Below, in pieces: positions 1 to 12,057 of a stretch of 64,000 bases of DNA. The notes under the pieces were generated by a model, which saw only the letters and a list, made by a program, of their open reading frames with translations, did no database searches and was not told the origin of the DNA. This stretch comes from Arenicola marina. Its lineage: Eukaryota; Annelida; Polychaeta; Arenicolidae. Each line of letters begins with the position of its first letter. Within the stretch, counting starts at the first letter, position 1. The position numbers and the translations under genes are program-made. The stretch is from assembly GCA_964019135.1 (NCBI GenBank), contig OZ025256.1:1674001-1738000 (forward strand), given 5' to 3'.

Positions 1-200
1 GTTTTCCCTTTCCTAGCAGCTCTTCCTTTTTTGCCACCCCCCCCCCCCGCTCTCTCTCTTTTACCCATGTTTTCCCTTTCCCAGCAGCTCTTCCTTTTTT
101 GCCACCCTCAGCTCATTTTCATCCACTTTGCCCCTTTCCTAGCAGCTCTTCCTTTTGTGCCACCCACCCTCCTCTCTCTCTTTTACCCATTTTGCCCTTT
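1..200. repeat. Pyrimidine-rich imperfect repeat
   Basis: The phrase CAGCTCTTCCTTTT recurs about every 60-70 bp (three times) in a C/T-rich stretch with a run of ten C. The open frame across it looks low-complexity. No gene is supported in 1-400. Confidence 0.6.
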
Positions 201-414
201 TCCTATAATACTAACATGTCATTCTCGTGAGTGGCTATAAATTGTTTCAGATTTCCCGGTTTTCATCGATACTTTGCTACCTGTGAAGTGACATCTTTAA
301 CTCTATGTGAGTCCCAACATGCCATGGGATGTTAAAAGCGCAACCGCCCCCTGCAGGTTCGGGCGAAAGTAGAATAGGCCCGATGCACCTCCATGTTTAA
401 CATATGCATGTCCT

Positions 415-1400
415 TAAAGGCGATGCAGGACCAAAATTAACCCATGCAGGCCCAAACTCAACCCATACAGGCCCCATACTCAACCCATGCAGGCCCTTAC
501 TCAACCCATGCAGGCACAAACTCAACCCATGCAGGCACAAACTCAACCCATGCAGGCCCAGACTAAACTCATGCAGGCCCATACCCAACCCATGCAGGCA
601 CAAACGCAACCATTGCAGGTCCAAACCCAACCCATGCAGGCCCAGACTCAACTCATGCATGCCCATACTCAACCCATGCAGGCCCATACTAAACCCATGC
701 AGGCACAAACATAACCCATGCAGGCCCAAACTCAACCCATGCAGGCCTAGACTCAACCCATGCAGGTCCATACTCAACCCATGCAGGCACATACTCAACT
801 CATGCAGGCGCCTAAACTCAACCCATGCAGGCCCAAACTCAACCCATGCAGACCCAAACTCAAGTCACACAGGTCCAAACTCAATCCATGCAGGCCCATA
901 CTCAACCCACGCAGGAGCCCAAAATCAACCCATGCAGGCCAAAACTTAACCAATTTAGACCCATACTCAATCCAAGCAGGCCCAAACTCAACCCATGCAG
1001 GCGCCCAAAATAAACCCATGCAGGCCCAAACTTAACCCATGCAGGCCCATACTCAACCCATGCAGGCCCAAACTCAACCCATGCAGGCGCCTAAACTCAA
1101 CCCATGCAGGCCCAAACTCAACCCATGCAGGCGCCCAAACTCAACCCATGCAGATCCATACTCAAACCATGCAGGCCCAAGCTCAATCCATGCAGGCCCA
1201 AACTCAACCCATGCAGGCCCAAACGCAACCCATGCAGGTCCATACTCAAACCTTGCAGGCCCAAACTCAACCCATGCAGACCCAAGCTCTACTCATGCAG
1301 GTCCATACTCAACCCACGCAGGCCGAAACTCAACCCATGCGGGTCCAAACACATGCAGGTCAATATAATCAACTCATGCAGGTCCAAACCCAACCCTTTG
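415..1400. repeat. 21-bp minisatellite
   Basis: About 45 copies of a unit close to ATGCAGGCCCAAACTCAACC plus C. Because 21 is a multiple of three, several frames stay open on both strands with repeated MQAQTQP- or LHGLSLG-like words. I do not treat these as genes. Confidence 0.93.
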
Positions 1401-1439
1401 CGGGTAAAGACTTATGCCTACCAATGGTTATCCGGTAAG

Positions 1440-2172
1440 GTCTTTTTCTAAGGACGTTAACAGGTAAAATCCATGTCTTTATGACACAAACACGCTACCT
1501 TACAGAAAACTAATGTCGTGAGAGAACAATAGAGTGACGTCACCAGTGGATACTACAACACTCAGGCGACTGGAGGCAACGGGTCGTCTGGTTTATAAAA
1601 GTTCCTGACGGTGGCATTGACAATATGCATTGTCCTTCTGCATCCGTGTTATTAAAGAATAAACTATGCTTCACAATCTATTTTTTCTTGGTACCATATA
1701 GCCCTAATACATGACTCTCGTACGCGCTGGCAGGCTGGTACCCGACGCGGATGGACGATTTATTGATAAGGGCAAAAGCCTCCACGATGCACAAACACCC
1801 CCACCAATTTCTGGCCCCATGTGGGGTGCAATTCATGGCTCTCTCGCGCGTCGGGTACCAGCGCGTATGAGTAGCCATGTATCAGGGCTAGGTACAATAC
1901 ACGCGGCCCGACAGGTTGCGCATTATTTAGTATTTGCCTCATGACTTCCTGTTTTTACAGTAGTGACACTGATTTAGGAGTGATGGCGTTTTATAGACGG
2001 GCATGGACATTGGCTAATACAACATGGTGAACTTGATTACTACTTTCGGCAAAAATGCAATAAATCAATGTGACAGTCGTGTTAACCAAGTAGAAAACAA
2101 TTGTAGGTTTTAGCCAAGGGAAATGAATGTCAAAGCTTCGCAAGCCTCATGAGTTGCTTCCACGCGATACTA
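1440..2172. other. Intergenic region upstream of gene A
   Basis: Apart from the fold-back element at 1691-1895, I see nothing I can name here. It should contain the gene A promoter. Confidence 0.5.
1691..1895. mobile_element. Fold-back / MITE-like inverted repeat
   Basis: Arms of about 55-60 bp begin GTACC-TAGCCCT-ATACATG and include TACGCGCTGG and TACCCGACGCG in inverted order on the two sides. The whole unit could fold into a long hairpin. No clear target-site duplication and no coding content. Confidence 0.6.
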
Positions 2173-2218
2173 GAAGTCACTACAGTCCATGCGAGTGCTG
2201 TGAGCAGACCGTGGAGGG
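2173..2218 (+). promoter_or_regulatory. Gene A conserved 5' leader
   Basis: GAAGTCACTACAGTCCATGC and the following bases to the ATG are shared with genes C and D, so this is probably transcribed leader. No clear TATA box is visible just upstream. Confidence 0.5.
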
Positions 2219-2285
2219 ATGGGGCCAGCCATACTGTGGGTCACCGCGGGTTGTCTGCTGCAAGCCCTGACTGCGACTGAAACAG
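2219..2285 (+). CDS. Gene A exon 1: signal peptide
   Basis: Encodes MGPAILWVTAGCLLQALTAT and two more residues. The stretch is hydrophobic with a small-residue cleavage region, so it reads as a secretory signal. Length is 67 nt, ending in phase 1 at CAG|GTAAGA. The start is fixed by equal length and near-identical sequence in genes B, C and D. Confidence 0.85.
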
Positions 2286-5200
2286 GTAAGAGGGCAAACA
2301 GTGTCTACCGTAGCCCGACAGTGCCTACCGTAGCCCGACAGTGTCTACTGTGGCACGGTAGTGTCTATCGTAGCCCGAAAGTGTATAACATGGTCCGACA
2401 GTGTCTACCGTGGCACGACGGTATATAAATGTAGCATTAAGACTTGAAGGCCGCTAAAATCTAATGAAAATTGGACAATGAACACGAAGGGCTGCTACAG
2501 TTTAATGTCGGGCCAATACAATTGCCTAACGCCCCGCTAACTCGCCCTAATGTTATGTTGTTTGAGGGGTGGGGGGGGGGGGGCGGGGTGGATGGTGTGC
2601 GACAATGCTGCACTTCCGTCATCATTCTTCCCTCTACGGTTGATGAGTCTCGGTTGACTTTTAGAAAGTCTTCTTGTGAACCTGACCGGGGTCACGTGCA
2701 CCGCATCCAGCGAGTTACCGACTTACACATGTGACAAGGCCTTCGACGGGTCGGAGACTCCGGGCACCAACGAATGGGCCGCAGATTGCAGCGGGGTGGG
2801 GGAGTGGATCCAGCTCAACCTCCCCGTCACCCACGTCCTGGTGGGGGTCGACATCATGCAGCGCTGCGCACCTGAAGACCAAAACCGTGAACTGAAGTTG
2901 CTCTTCTCGGACGATTCGTACCAAATGGTGAGTGTTGGCAAGGAAAAGGACCCGTTAAAAGACCTAAATGGTTCTAGAAGGGATAAATGGTGACACGCGA
3001 CAAGGGCATATATTTAAAAAATCGACATTCGACATTGACCCCTAAATTCCGACACAAAGGATCTGAAAAAGCGACATCGACACAGATTTTTTTTTAACTC
3101 GACACTAGACACTGGACCCCCCTCCCACCCCCACCCCCCTCTTCAAAACCCTACCCAAAAGTATTGTATATGTTGCAATGAAGGGGCCCCCGTGCTGCTG
3201 CTGATGACATGTGTTACTGAATGATGCTTAAAACAATATATTCCGTAATTTTTTGTATTACCAACCTCTTTTCCATGTCAAATAAGTACATTCTGTCCTA
3301 AATTTAAGTCCTGACAGCCTGCGGACTATCCGGAGAGAAGCATTTTGGTCACCGGAGCAGAAGTTGGTGGCCGGCTTTATATCCCTGCGCGCCTGTTCGC
3401 AGTTCGCTATTTTGTGTGTGATGTCGACAGCCGTAAATGTAAATGTAAATAATGTAATGTATACGTAAATGTAAATGAACCGTGCAGGTTTATGTTGAAA
3501 TTGTTATTCTACAGACTTAAAGAGATATAAAATATATGCATCATAATTTTTTTAGATACTTTTAGTCTTGATCCTAAAACGTTAAAAATCTAAGATGGCG
3601 CATGCAATTATATTGCTTTAAGACGTTAAGAATTCGGAGGTAGCTTGGACAAGAAGGAACAGGTTGTGCATGGCATTGGCCTGACATTGACACAACCCAA
3701 TCCTCCTCCCAAAATGCCAGCAATATTATCGCCCACGGACGGCAAGGTAAACAGAGCGGCGGCCATGGCATGGCATTTTGGGATCGTATGCATTCTCTTA
3801 ACCCGATTGTAAGTAAGCCAAATTCTGTTGGGTCTTTGGTTGAAGCTGATAAATTAAAACTGATTTTAGGCTTGCCAATGACATATTTTCTATTTGAGTA
3901 GTTTATGTCGTGACGCAACAGTTCCATAATATTTAAGGTAATCCACCCATAATGAGCCTCGGCGATTTTGAGCAGACCTCGGTAAACATCGGCAAACATC
4001 GGCGGGCTGTAGCCCTGATATTTTAAGCAGTCTTAATGCAACAAAGCACGAATAAAACACAGCAAGAGAAGTGGTGACATAGGTAAAATAATAGAACATC
4101 GTATAATAAGCTTCGGCGATTTAGAGAAGACCTCGGTAAACATCGGCGGGTGTCAGTGAAAGGGGAATCCCTAACTCTTTATGTCATTCACAGGGAATCC
4201 CCAATTCGTGATGTCATTCACAGGGTATTTCCCCGAGAATGGCTCTTCGTGATAAATTCCGAACATTCAAGAAAAAAACATCGAGAAAACGTGTAAATAG
4301 TTCAGAAAACATTCGTGTAGATACTAATTATATCGGGAGACCATTATATATAACCAGATTTATTAAAATGTGAGCACAAGGTGTAAATTACTGATAATTA
4401 GTGTGAAACAAGCTGCTCCAAAAAATATTTCTGAAATAATATTTTCAAGTTTCAGGACGTGTTTCTCGGAAAATTTGCACGGCTACCTATATTTTCTTTA
4501 TTTTTATTACAAGAACTATGTTTTTAGTTTAGTTTTAAGTTTTTAAAGGTGGTTTAGTGTCAAGATTTTTATTTTTGATGAAATTATAGTCAATTTTGTG
4601 AAGGTGGTGATTTCGAATTTTGGCAAAAACGGTCCTGTTTTTGCATAACTGCACTTTATTATTGCCATTCTGTTATTTTTTGTGGCTCTTATTTACATTG
4701 TTGAATATCATTCCTGTATTGCACTAGGTTTAAGCTTTCAAAAGAGCTATTACTGATGATAATTACTTAATATTGAGCTGAATTGTAGCAAAATTGCATA
4801 TTCGTGGTAGGTGTCAAATTTTGGTCATTTTGTGAAATGGAGGTATACTTGGAAAATGGAGAATATTTTTTTAACGGGACGGTAAAGTATCCTAAAAATT
4901 CACCAGAAGGTGTGTAATTGGGTATACTTTCATAAAATAATCACAAATACAGAGTTCTTTTACCTTGCTATTATGGGTGGCTTAATGAACATGTATTATG
5001 CTGTCCATATAGTTTGGTGAATATTTCTTTACTCGATAGTTTGCAGGTAAAAGGTACAAATAAGATCATGCATACTCCAGAAAAATATCTTTTATCAGCG
5101 TTTGCGAAACTAAATAAACAAATTACATAAACAAATACCCAAATAAACAAATTACTCCCGAACAGAAGGATTGCACGTACCGGCACAGCCCAATGTGTAC

Positions 5201-8200
5201 GCCCGTGCGTACGTGCGTACGAATGTCTAAGCCCCTGCACGCTCATTGCATACGATATCTGGCACATGGGTCATAGCCGCGGCCAGTTTTCAAGGCGGCA
5301 TAGGGATCATATTAATTCTAAGTAACTGGCAATATATGAAACAAATCTACTAACTAGCGACTTTGAGGTAGAAATCAACTGCCAATAGACAAACTGAACT
5401 GGGACGGGATCCATTCATAATTAACCTGCATATTTTAGTTTTCAACCAGCTAGCCCACAACCGTAGTCTATATTTTCACCGCCTGATGTCCTACAAGCTC
5501 GTCTATTGGGTTGTTGTGTTTAACAGTATGGCGGCTTTTGTGACTGGAAACAGCCTAGTGCACGAACTAAAGGAACTTATAACAACAAGGTGGCACTGTA
5601 TTCAGTCACGTTTCGACCTCTGTCCTGACAGATCCTGCTTATGGACGATGGGGGCACAGACAACCTGACCTGCCGTCCCGAGGCTGGCTTCCAGAAGTTC
5701 AGTTTGCACCCAGTGGTGACAGACTTTATTAACATTACAATCGTCAGCACGCATTCGCAGCAAAACAACGGCATCCGCGAACTGAAGCTGTGGGGGCGGC
5801 CAGGTAAGTGTGTTTGTGTAAGTGTGTGTCTAATCGGGCTAGATCCAGTGTGGTCGATGTTTGTAGTGTCTAACCGGGTTATATCCAGTGTGATCGATGT
5901 TTGTGGTGGTTCATCGGGTTAGATCCAGTGTGGTCGATGTTTGAAGTGTCTAATCAGGTTAGATCCTTGTGTGATCGATATTTGTAGTGTCTAATCGGGT
6001 TAGATCCAGTGTGATCGATGTTTGTGGTGTCTAATCGGGTTTGATGCAGTGTGATCGATGTTTGTAGTGTCTAATCGGGTTTGATCCAGTGTGATCGATG
6101 TTTGTGGTGGTTCATCGGGTTAAATCCAGTGTGATCGATGTTTGTGGCGTCTAATTGGGTTAGATCCAGTGTGGTCGATGTTTGATGTGTCTAATTAGGT
6201 TAGATCCTTGTGTGATCGATGTTTGTAGTGTCTAATCGGGTTAGATCCAGTGTGATCGATGTTTGTGGTGTCTAATCGGGTTTGATCCAGTGTGATCGAT
6301 GTTTGTAGTGTCTAATCGGGTTTGATCCAGTGTGATCGATGTTTGTGGTGGTTCATCGGGTTTGATCCAGTGTGATCGATGTTTGTGGTGTCTAATCGGG
6401 TTTGATCCAGTGTGATTGATGTTTGTGGCGTCTAATCGGGTTAGATCCAGTGTGGTCGATGTTTGAAGTGTCTAATCAGGTTAGATCCTTGTGTGATCGA
6501 TGTTTGTAGTGTCTAATCGGGTTACATCCAGTGTGATCGATGTTTGTAGTGTCTAATCGGGTTAGATCCAGTGTGATCGATGTTTGTGGTGGTTCATCGG
6601 GTTAAATCCAGTGTGATCGATGTTTGTGGCGTCTAATCGGGTCAGATCCAGTGTGGTCGATGTTTGAAGTGTCTAATCAGGTTAGATCCTTGTTTGATCG
6701 ATGTTTGTAGTGTCTAATCGGGTTAGATCCAGTGTGATCGATGTTTGTAGTGTCTAATCGGGTTAGATCCAGTGTGATCGATGTTTTTGGTGTCTAATCG
6801 GGTTTGATCCAGTGTGATCGATGTTTGTAGTGTCTAATCGGGTTAGATCCAGTGTGATCGATGTTTGTGGTGTCTAATCGGGTTTGATCCAGTGTGATCG
6901 ATGTTTGTAGTGTCTAATCGGGTTTGATCCAGTGTGATCGATGTTTGTGGTGTCTAATCGGGTTTGATCCAGTGTGATCGATGTTTGTGGTGTGTCATCG
7001 GGTTAGATCCAGTGTGATCGATGTTTGTGAGGTCTAATCGGGTTATATCCAGTGTGAGCGATGTTTGTAGTGTCTCATCGGGTTAGATCCAGTGTGATCG
7101 ATGTATGTGGGGTCTAAACGGGTTTGATCCAGCGTGATCAGTGTTTGTAAGGTCTAATCAGGTTAGATCCTTGTGTGATCGATGTTTGTAGTGTCTAATC
7201 GGGTTAGTTCGAGTGTGATCGATGTTTGTGGTGTCTAATCGGGTTTGATTCAGTGTGATGGATGTTTGTAGTGTCTAATCGGGTTTGATCCAGTGTGATC
7301 GATGTTTGTGGTGGTTCATCGGGTTAAATCCAGTGTGATCGATGTTTGTGGTGTCTAATCGGGTTTGATCCAGTGTGATCGATGTTTGTGGCGTCTAATC
7401 GGGTTTGATCCAGTGTGATCGATGTTTGTGGTGTCTAATCGGGTTAGATCCAGTGTGATCGATGTTTGTAGTGTCTAATCGGGTTTGATCCAGTGTGATC
7501 GATGTTTGTGGTGGTTCATCGAATTAAATCCAGTGTGATCGATGTTTGTGGCGTCTAATCGGGTTAGATCCAGTGTGGTCGATGTTTGAAGTGTCTAATC
7601 AGGTTAGATCCTTGTGTGATCGATGTTTGTAGTGTCTAATCGGGTTAGATCCAGTGTGATTGATTTTTGTGGTGTCTAATCGGGTTTGATCCAGTGTGAT
7701 CGATGTTTGTAGTGTCTAATCGGGTTTGATCCAGTGTTATCGATGTTTGTGGTGGTTCATCGGGTTAAATCCAGTGTGATCGATGTTTGTGGCGTCTAAT
7801 CGGGTTAGATCCAGTGTGGCCGATGTTTGAAGTGTCTAATCAGGTTAGATCCTTGTGTGATCGATGTTTGTAGTGTCTAATCGGGTTAGATCCAGTGTGC
7901 TCGATGTTTGTAGTGTCTAATCGGGTTAGATCCAGTGTGATCGAGGTTTGTGGTGTCTAATCGGGTTTGATCCAGTGTGATCGATGTTTGTAGTGTCTAA
8001 TCGGGTTAAATCCAGTGTGATCGATGTTTGTTTTGTTCCAATCGGGTTTGATCCAGTGTGATCGATGTTTGTGGTGTCTAATCGGGTTTGATCCAGTGTG
8101 ATCGATGTTTGTGGTGTCTAATCGGGTTTGATCCAGTGTGATCGAAGTTTAAAGTGTCTAATCAGGTTAGATCCTTGTGTGATCGATGTTGGTAGTGTCT

Positions 8201-11200
8201 AATCGGGTTAAATCCAGTGTGATCGATGTTTGTTTTGTTCCAATCGGGTTTGATCCAGTGTGATCGATCTTTGTAGTGTCTAATCGGGTTTGATCCAGTG
8301 TGATCGATGTTTGTGGTGGTTCATCGGGTTACATCCAGTGTGATCGATGTTTGTAGTGTCTAATCGGGTTAGATCCAGTGTGATCGATGTTTGTGGCGTC
8401 TAATCGGGTTAGATCCAGTGTGGTCGATGTTTGAAGTGTCTAATCGGGTTAGATCCAGTGTGATCGATGTTTGTGGTGTCTAATCGGGTTTGAACCAGTG
8501 TGATCGATGTTTGTAGTGTCTAATCGGGTTAGGTCCAGTGTGATCGATGTTTGTGGTGGTTCATCGGGTTAAATCTAGTGTGATCGATGTTTGTGGCGTC
8601 TAATCGGGTTAGATCCAGTGTGATCGATGTTTGTAGTGTCTAATCGGGTTAGATCCAGTGTGATCGATGTTTGTGGTGTCTAATCGGGTTTGATCCAGTG
8701 TGATCGATGTTTGTAGTGTCTAATCGGGTTAGGTCCAGTGTGATCGATGTTTGTGGTGGTTCATCGGGTTAAATCTAGTGTGATCGATGTTTGTGGCGTC
8801 TAATCGGGTTAGATCCAGTGTGGTCGATGTTTGAAGTGTCTAATCAGGTTAGATCCTTGTGTGATCGATGTTTGTAGTGTCTAATCGGGTTAGATCCAGT
8901 GTGATCAATGTTTGTGGTGTCTAATCGGGTTTGATCCAGTGTGATCGATGTTTGTGGTGTCTAATCGGGTTAGATCCAGTGTGGTCGATGTTTGTGGTGT
9001 CTCATCGGGTTTGATCCAGTGTGATCGATGTTTGTGGGGTCTAATCAGGTTATATCCAGTGTGATCGATGTTTGTTTTGTTCCAATCGGGTTTGATCCAG
9101 TGTGATCGATGTTTGTGGTGTCTAATCGGGTTTGATCCAGTGTGATCGAAGTTTAAAGTGTCTAATCAGGTTAGATCCTTGTGTGATCGATGTTGGTAGT
9201 GTCTAATCGGGTTAAATCCAGTGTGATCGATGTTTGTTTTGTTCCAATCGGGTTTGATCCAGTGTGATCGATCTTTGTAGTGTCTAATCGGGTTTGATCC
9301 AGTGTGATCGATGTTTGTGGTGGTTCATCGGGTTACATCCAGTGTAATCGATGTTTGTGGCGTCTAATCGGGTTAGATCCAGTGTGGTCGATGTTTGAAG
9401 TGTCTAATCGGGTTAGATCCAGTGTGATCGATGTTTGTGGTGTCTAATCGGGTTTGAACCAGTGTGATCGATGTTTGTAGTGTCTAATCGGGTTAGGTCC
9501 AGTGTGATCGATGTTTGTGGTGGTTCATCGGGTTAAATCTAGTGTGATCGATGTTTGTGGCGTCTAATCGGGTTAGATCCAGTGTGATCGATGTTTGTAG
9601 TGTCTAATCGGGTTAGATCCAGTGTGATCGATGTTTGTGGTGTCTAATCGGGTTTGATCCAGTGTGATCGATGTTTGTGGTGTCTAATCGGGTTAGGTCC
9701 AGTGTGATCGATGTTTGTGGTGGTTCATCGGGTTAAATCTAGTGTGATCGATGTTTGTGGCGTCTAATCGGGTTAGATCCAGTGTGGTCGATGTTTGAAG
9801 TGTCTAATCAGGTTAGATCCTTGTGTGATCGATGTTTGTAGTGTCTAATCGGGTTAGATCCAGTGTGATCAATGTTTGTGGTGTCTAATCGGGTTTGATC
9901 CAGTGTGATCGATGTTTGTGGTGTCTAATCGGGTTAGATCCAGTGTGATCGATGTTTGTGGTGTCTCATCGGGTTAGATCCAGTGTGATCGATGTTTGTG
10001 GGGTCTAATCAGGTTATATCCAGTGTGATCGATGTTTGTAGTGTCTCATCGGGTTAGATCCAGTGTGATCGATGTATGTGGGGTCTAATCGGGTTTGATC
10101 CAGTGTGATCGATGTTTGTGGGGTCTAATCCGGTTTGATCTAGTGTGATCGATGTTTGTAGTGTATAATCAGGTTAGATCCAATGTGATCGATGTTTGTA
10201 GTGTCTCATCGGGTTAGATCCAGTGTGATCGATGTTTGTAGTGTCTAATCAGGTTTGATCCAGAGTGATCGGTGCTTAGGGTGTCTGGTACAACAATGTA
10301 TAATCCATGATGGTCCCCACCGTGCAAGGTTTCTGCCATGTTACTTTGTTCAGTTTTGGGGTGTGTCCTCACCCCATTGTTTCATCGAGAAAGCATGTAG
10401 GCCTGACCTAATCGTACAATGCCTCCCTGCATAACTACCAATGAACATGTTCCTGATTTTATTGACAGCCGGTGAGTGCGACCCCAACCCCTGTCAACAT
10501 GGAGGAACGTGTTCTGTGGTGAACCAGGCGGCGCGCTGTGCATGTCGGGTACACTTCTGGGGTGATACGTGTGAACAAGGTAAGAAATACGTTATTTTGC
10601 TTTGTAAGTTTTTGTTTTAACATTTTACATTGATCGGGGTTTGTCTTTGTTCGAAATCCTGTCGCATCATCATATCACGGGTATATATCGTGTTTTGGTC
10701 TTCTATTAGTGGCAACTTATGCATCGATCACGTATATTTTGAACGACAACGGGATGTGTGGTATCTCGGCCCAGGCCCGGTGGATAAAAGACAGTTCACT
10801 TTGGTTTAATGGGTAAGGTGTTCCCTCTGGATGCGAAGGTTGCCGGTTCCAATCCCGCCAGGGGCGGGCAGTAACTTTCGGCGTCCTTTCCGGCCTGGGA
10901 CCAGAAATACCACAGATGCACCCATGTCCTAATTGTGATAGCTTAGTACACAATGAAGCAACAGTTCATAGGGCTATTATGGCTAAAATATATTTGAAAT
11001 AGTCTTGATAGATTTACAGCAAGAAACATTTGTGGGTCGCCTACGTACGTAAACATATCATAAAGTTAGAACTATTGCAAATAAATACAACATCGCTATA
11101 GCGGTCAATATTAATATTCAGTCAGTCCGTCGTAAGAATCGAAGAACCGAAAACCCATATCAAAGTAGAAGGATGGACGAATTAATCAGCAGTTGTGCGT

Positions 11201-12057
11201 TATCAACTGAATTACTGACTTTCCTCTAAAGTTCTCGAGACATGGCCATGGTCATGGGGGCATCATTGACATTGCTAAGGGCTTTGGCGTGATAAGCCAT
11301 GTCCATTACATTTCCGTGTTAAAATGAAATTGATTTGGTTTGGCTTGGTTTGGCTTGATTTAGCGAAGATTTTGCGTTTATAATGGTCCAGCAATTGCAT
11401 TGTCACTGTGCATTGACGATGTTCTATCTACTTCCGATATGCAGCTCTCGTGGAGGAAGTGGCATCTACAGCGACCTGCTCGGCCTCGTCGCAAGAAGTC
11501 TCTTACTTTGGGTGTGATCGAATGTTGGACGGCGACCTGACCTCTGGCGGGAACTGGGCCTCTCTCTCTGGCGGTGTCGGTCAGTGGGTCCAAGTGGACT
11601 TCCCTGATCACATCACGGTCACAGAGGTCGAGCTGATGAACCGCTGTCATGACGATGATCAAAACAGTGCGGTGCAGTTTGAAATGGCTAACGCCTTCCT
11701 GTCGCAGGTACTTGGGGTTCGGATATTATAGTTTTTTTCCTCCAAGCACAAGCAACCCCCCTCATTTAAAGAAAATGTTCACACTTCCGCGCACATCCTC
11801 GACAATTGGTAAGACAAGCTTGTGTGAGATCAAATGTTGAAGTGCGATTGCCACCATTTCCCACTTGTTGTTGTTTCGTATCCAGGGCAACATGACGTGC
11901 TACACTCAGCCCGCGGGCGGGGTCTGTTCTGCCGCCAACACGTGGCAACAGTACCCGATCCCAGAGGTCACCACAGACTTCATCAAGGTCACCATAATGG
12001 AAGTCTGCCATACATTGCACAACGGCTTCCGCGAGATCTTGGTGTGGGGCACGTGGT
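2219..12057 (+). CDS. Gene A: secreted F5/8C - EGF - F5/8C protein (six exons recognised)
   Basis: The gene joins exons 2219-2285, 2665-2927, 5632-5803, 10469-10579, 11445-11707 and 11886-12057, giving 1048 nt or about 349 codons, open throughout. The protein has a signal peptide, an F5/8 type C (discoidin-like, galactose-binding-fold) domain, one EGF domain and a second F5/8C domain. Such proteins are normally extracellular and bind glycans or phospholipids through the F5/8C fold; the ligand here is unknown. All boundaries are GT/AG and the phases fit (1,0,1,1,0,1). The 3' end is uncertain. Exon 6 ends at a consensus GTGAGT donor in phase 1, but reading through would add a Cys (the usual last residue of F5/8C domains) and stop at 12074. 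The read-through tails differ between paralogues, so I favour splicing to an exon I could not identify. Intron 3 holds a 4.5-kb minisatellite. Confidence 0.82.
2299..2425. repeat. 20-bp minisatellite in gene A intron 1
   Basis: About six copies of a unit close to CAGTGTCTACCGTAGCCCGA. Its reverse complement matches the 20-bp array in gene D intron 1 (61256-61535). Confidence 0.85.
2665..2927 (+). CDS. Gene A exon 2: first half of F5/8C domain 1
   Basis: 263 nt, entering in phase 1 after TTTTAG and leaving in phase 0 at ATG|GTGAGT. Typical F5/8C features are visible: GVTCTASS at the start, CDKAFDGS, then GVGEWIQLNLPVTHVLVGVD, and QNRELKLLFSDDS near the end. Confidence 0.88.
3228..3621. mobile_element. 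TTAA-flanked MITE in gene A intron 2
   Basis: TTAA occurs at both ends, followed by inverted AACAATATA / AGCAATATA. It is related along its length to 20891-21270 and, in part, to 28178-28285. TTAA target sites are typical of piggyBac-like elements. It is non-coding. Confidence 0.65.
3622..5480. other. Gene A intron 2, remainder
   Basis: Mostly unique AT-rich sequence. A segment with CGGCGATTT-GAG and GACCTCGGTAAACATCGG is repeated near 3960 and 4110, and AGGGAATCCC with GATGTCATTCACAGGG repeats near 4160-4230. No exon is recognised. Confidence 0.5.
5632..5803 (+). CDS. Gene A exon 3: second half of F5/8C domain 1
   Basis: 172 nt from GACAG|ATCCTG to CCAG|GTAAGT, phase 0 in and 1 out. It encodes the C-terminal strands with NITIVSTHSQQNNGIRELKL and a WGRP ending, typical of the last beta strands of an F5/8C domain. 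Confidence 0.88.
5815..10290. repeat. 40-bp minisatellite in gene A intron 3
   Basis: More than 100 copies of a 40-bp unit close to TAATCGGGTTAGATCCAGTG plus TGATCGATGTTTGTAGTGTC. Variant words such as TTTTGTTCCAATCGGG and CAGGTTAGATCCTTG recur in blocks with a higher-order period near 1003 bp (compare 8141 and 9144). Confidence 0.95.
10469..10579 (+). CDS. Gene A exon 4: EGF domain
   Basis: 111 nt, phase 1 in and out. The six EGF cysteines are present in CDPNPCQHGGTCS followed by CAC and DTCE. Such a symmetric exon can be gained or lost without breaking frame. Confidence 0.9.
10780..10925 (+). mobile_element. tRNA-like SINE candidate
   Basis: TTTAATGGGTAAGGTG resembles a tRNA D-arm/A box and GCCGGTTCCAATCCCG a T-arm/B box, about 45 bp apart. 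The following sequence is not tRNA. It sits in gene A intron 4. It is not a convincing tRNA gene because no acceptor stem pairs. Confidence 0.45.
11445..11707 (+). CDS. Gene A exon 5: first half of F5/8C domain 2
   Basis: 263 nt, the same length and phases as exon 2. It encodes TATCSASS, CDRMLDGD, GVGQWVQVDFPDHITVTEVE and DQNSAVQFEM, aligning motif by motif with exon 2. It ends CAG|GTACTTG. Confidence 0.88.
11886..12057 (+). CDS. Gene A exon 6: second half of F5/8C domain 2
   Basis: 172 nt, the same length as exon 3. It starts after TATCCAG with GNMTCYTQ and continues through VTTDFIKVTIMEVCHTLHNG to REILVWGTW. The donor is T|GTGAGT. If unspliced it reads CEYLC and stops at 12074, so a terminal exon is possible. 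Confidence 0.85.

Noticed and set aside
5815-10290. CRISPR-like regular repeats
   Set aside because: Units are contiguous tandem repeats without unique spacers, in animal DNA with introns; this is a minisatellite.
10793-10870. Functional tRNA gene
   Set aside because: A- and B-box-like words are present but acceptor-stem pairing is not, and the sequence continues into a SINE-like body.
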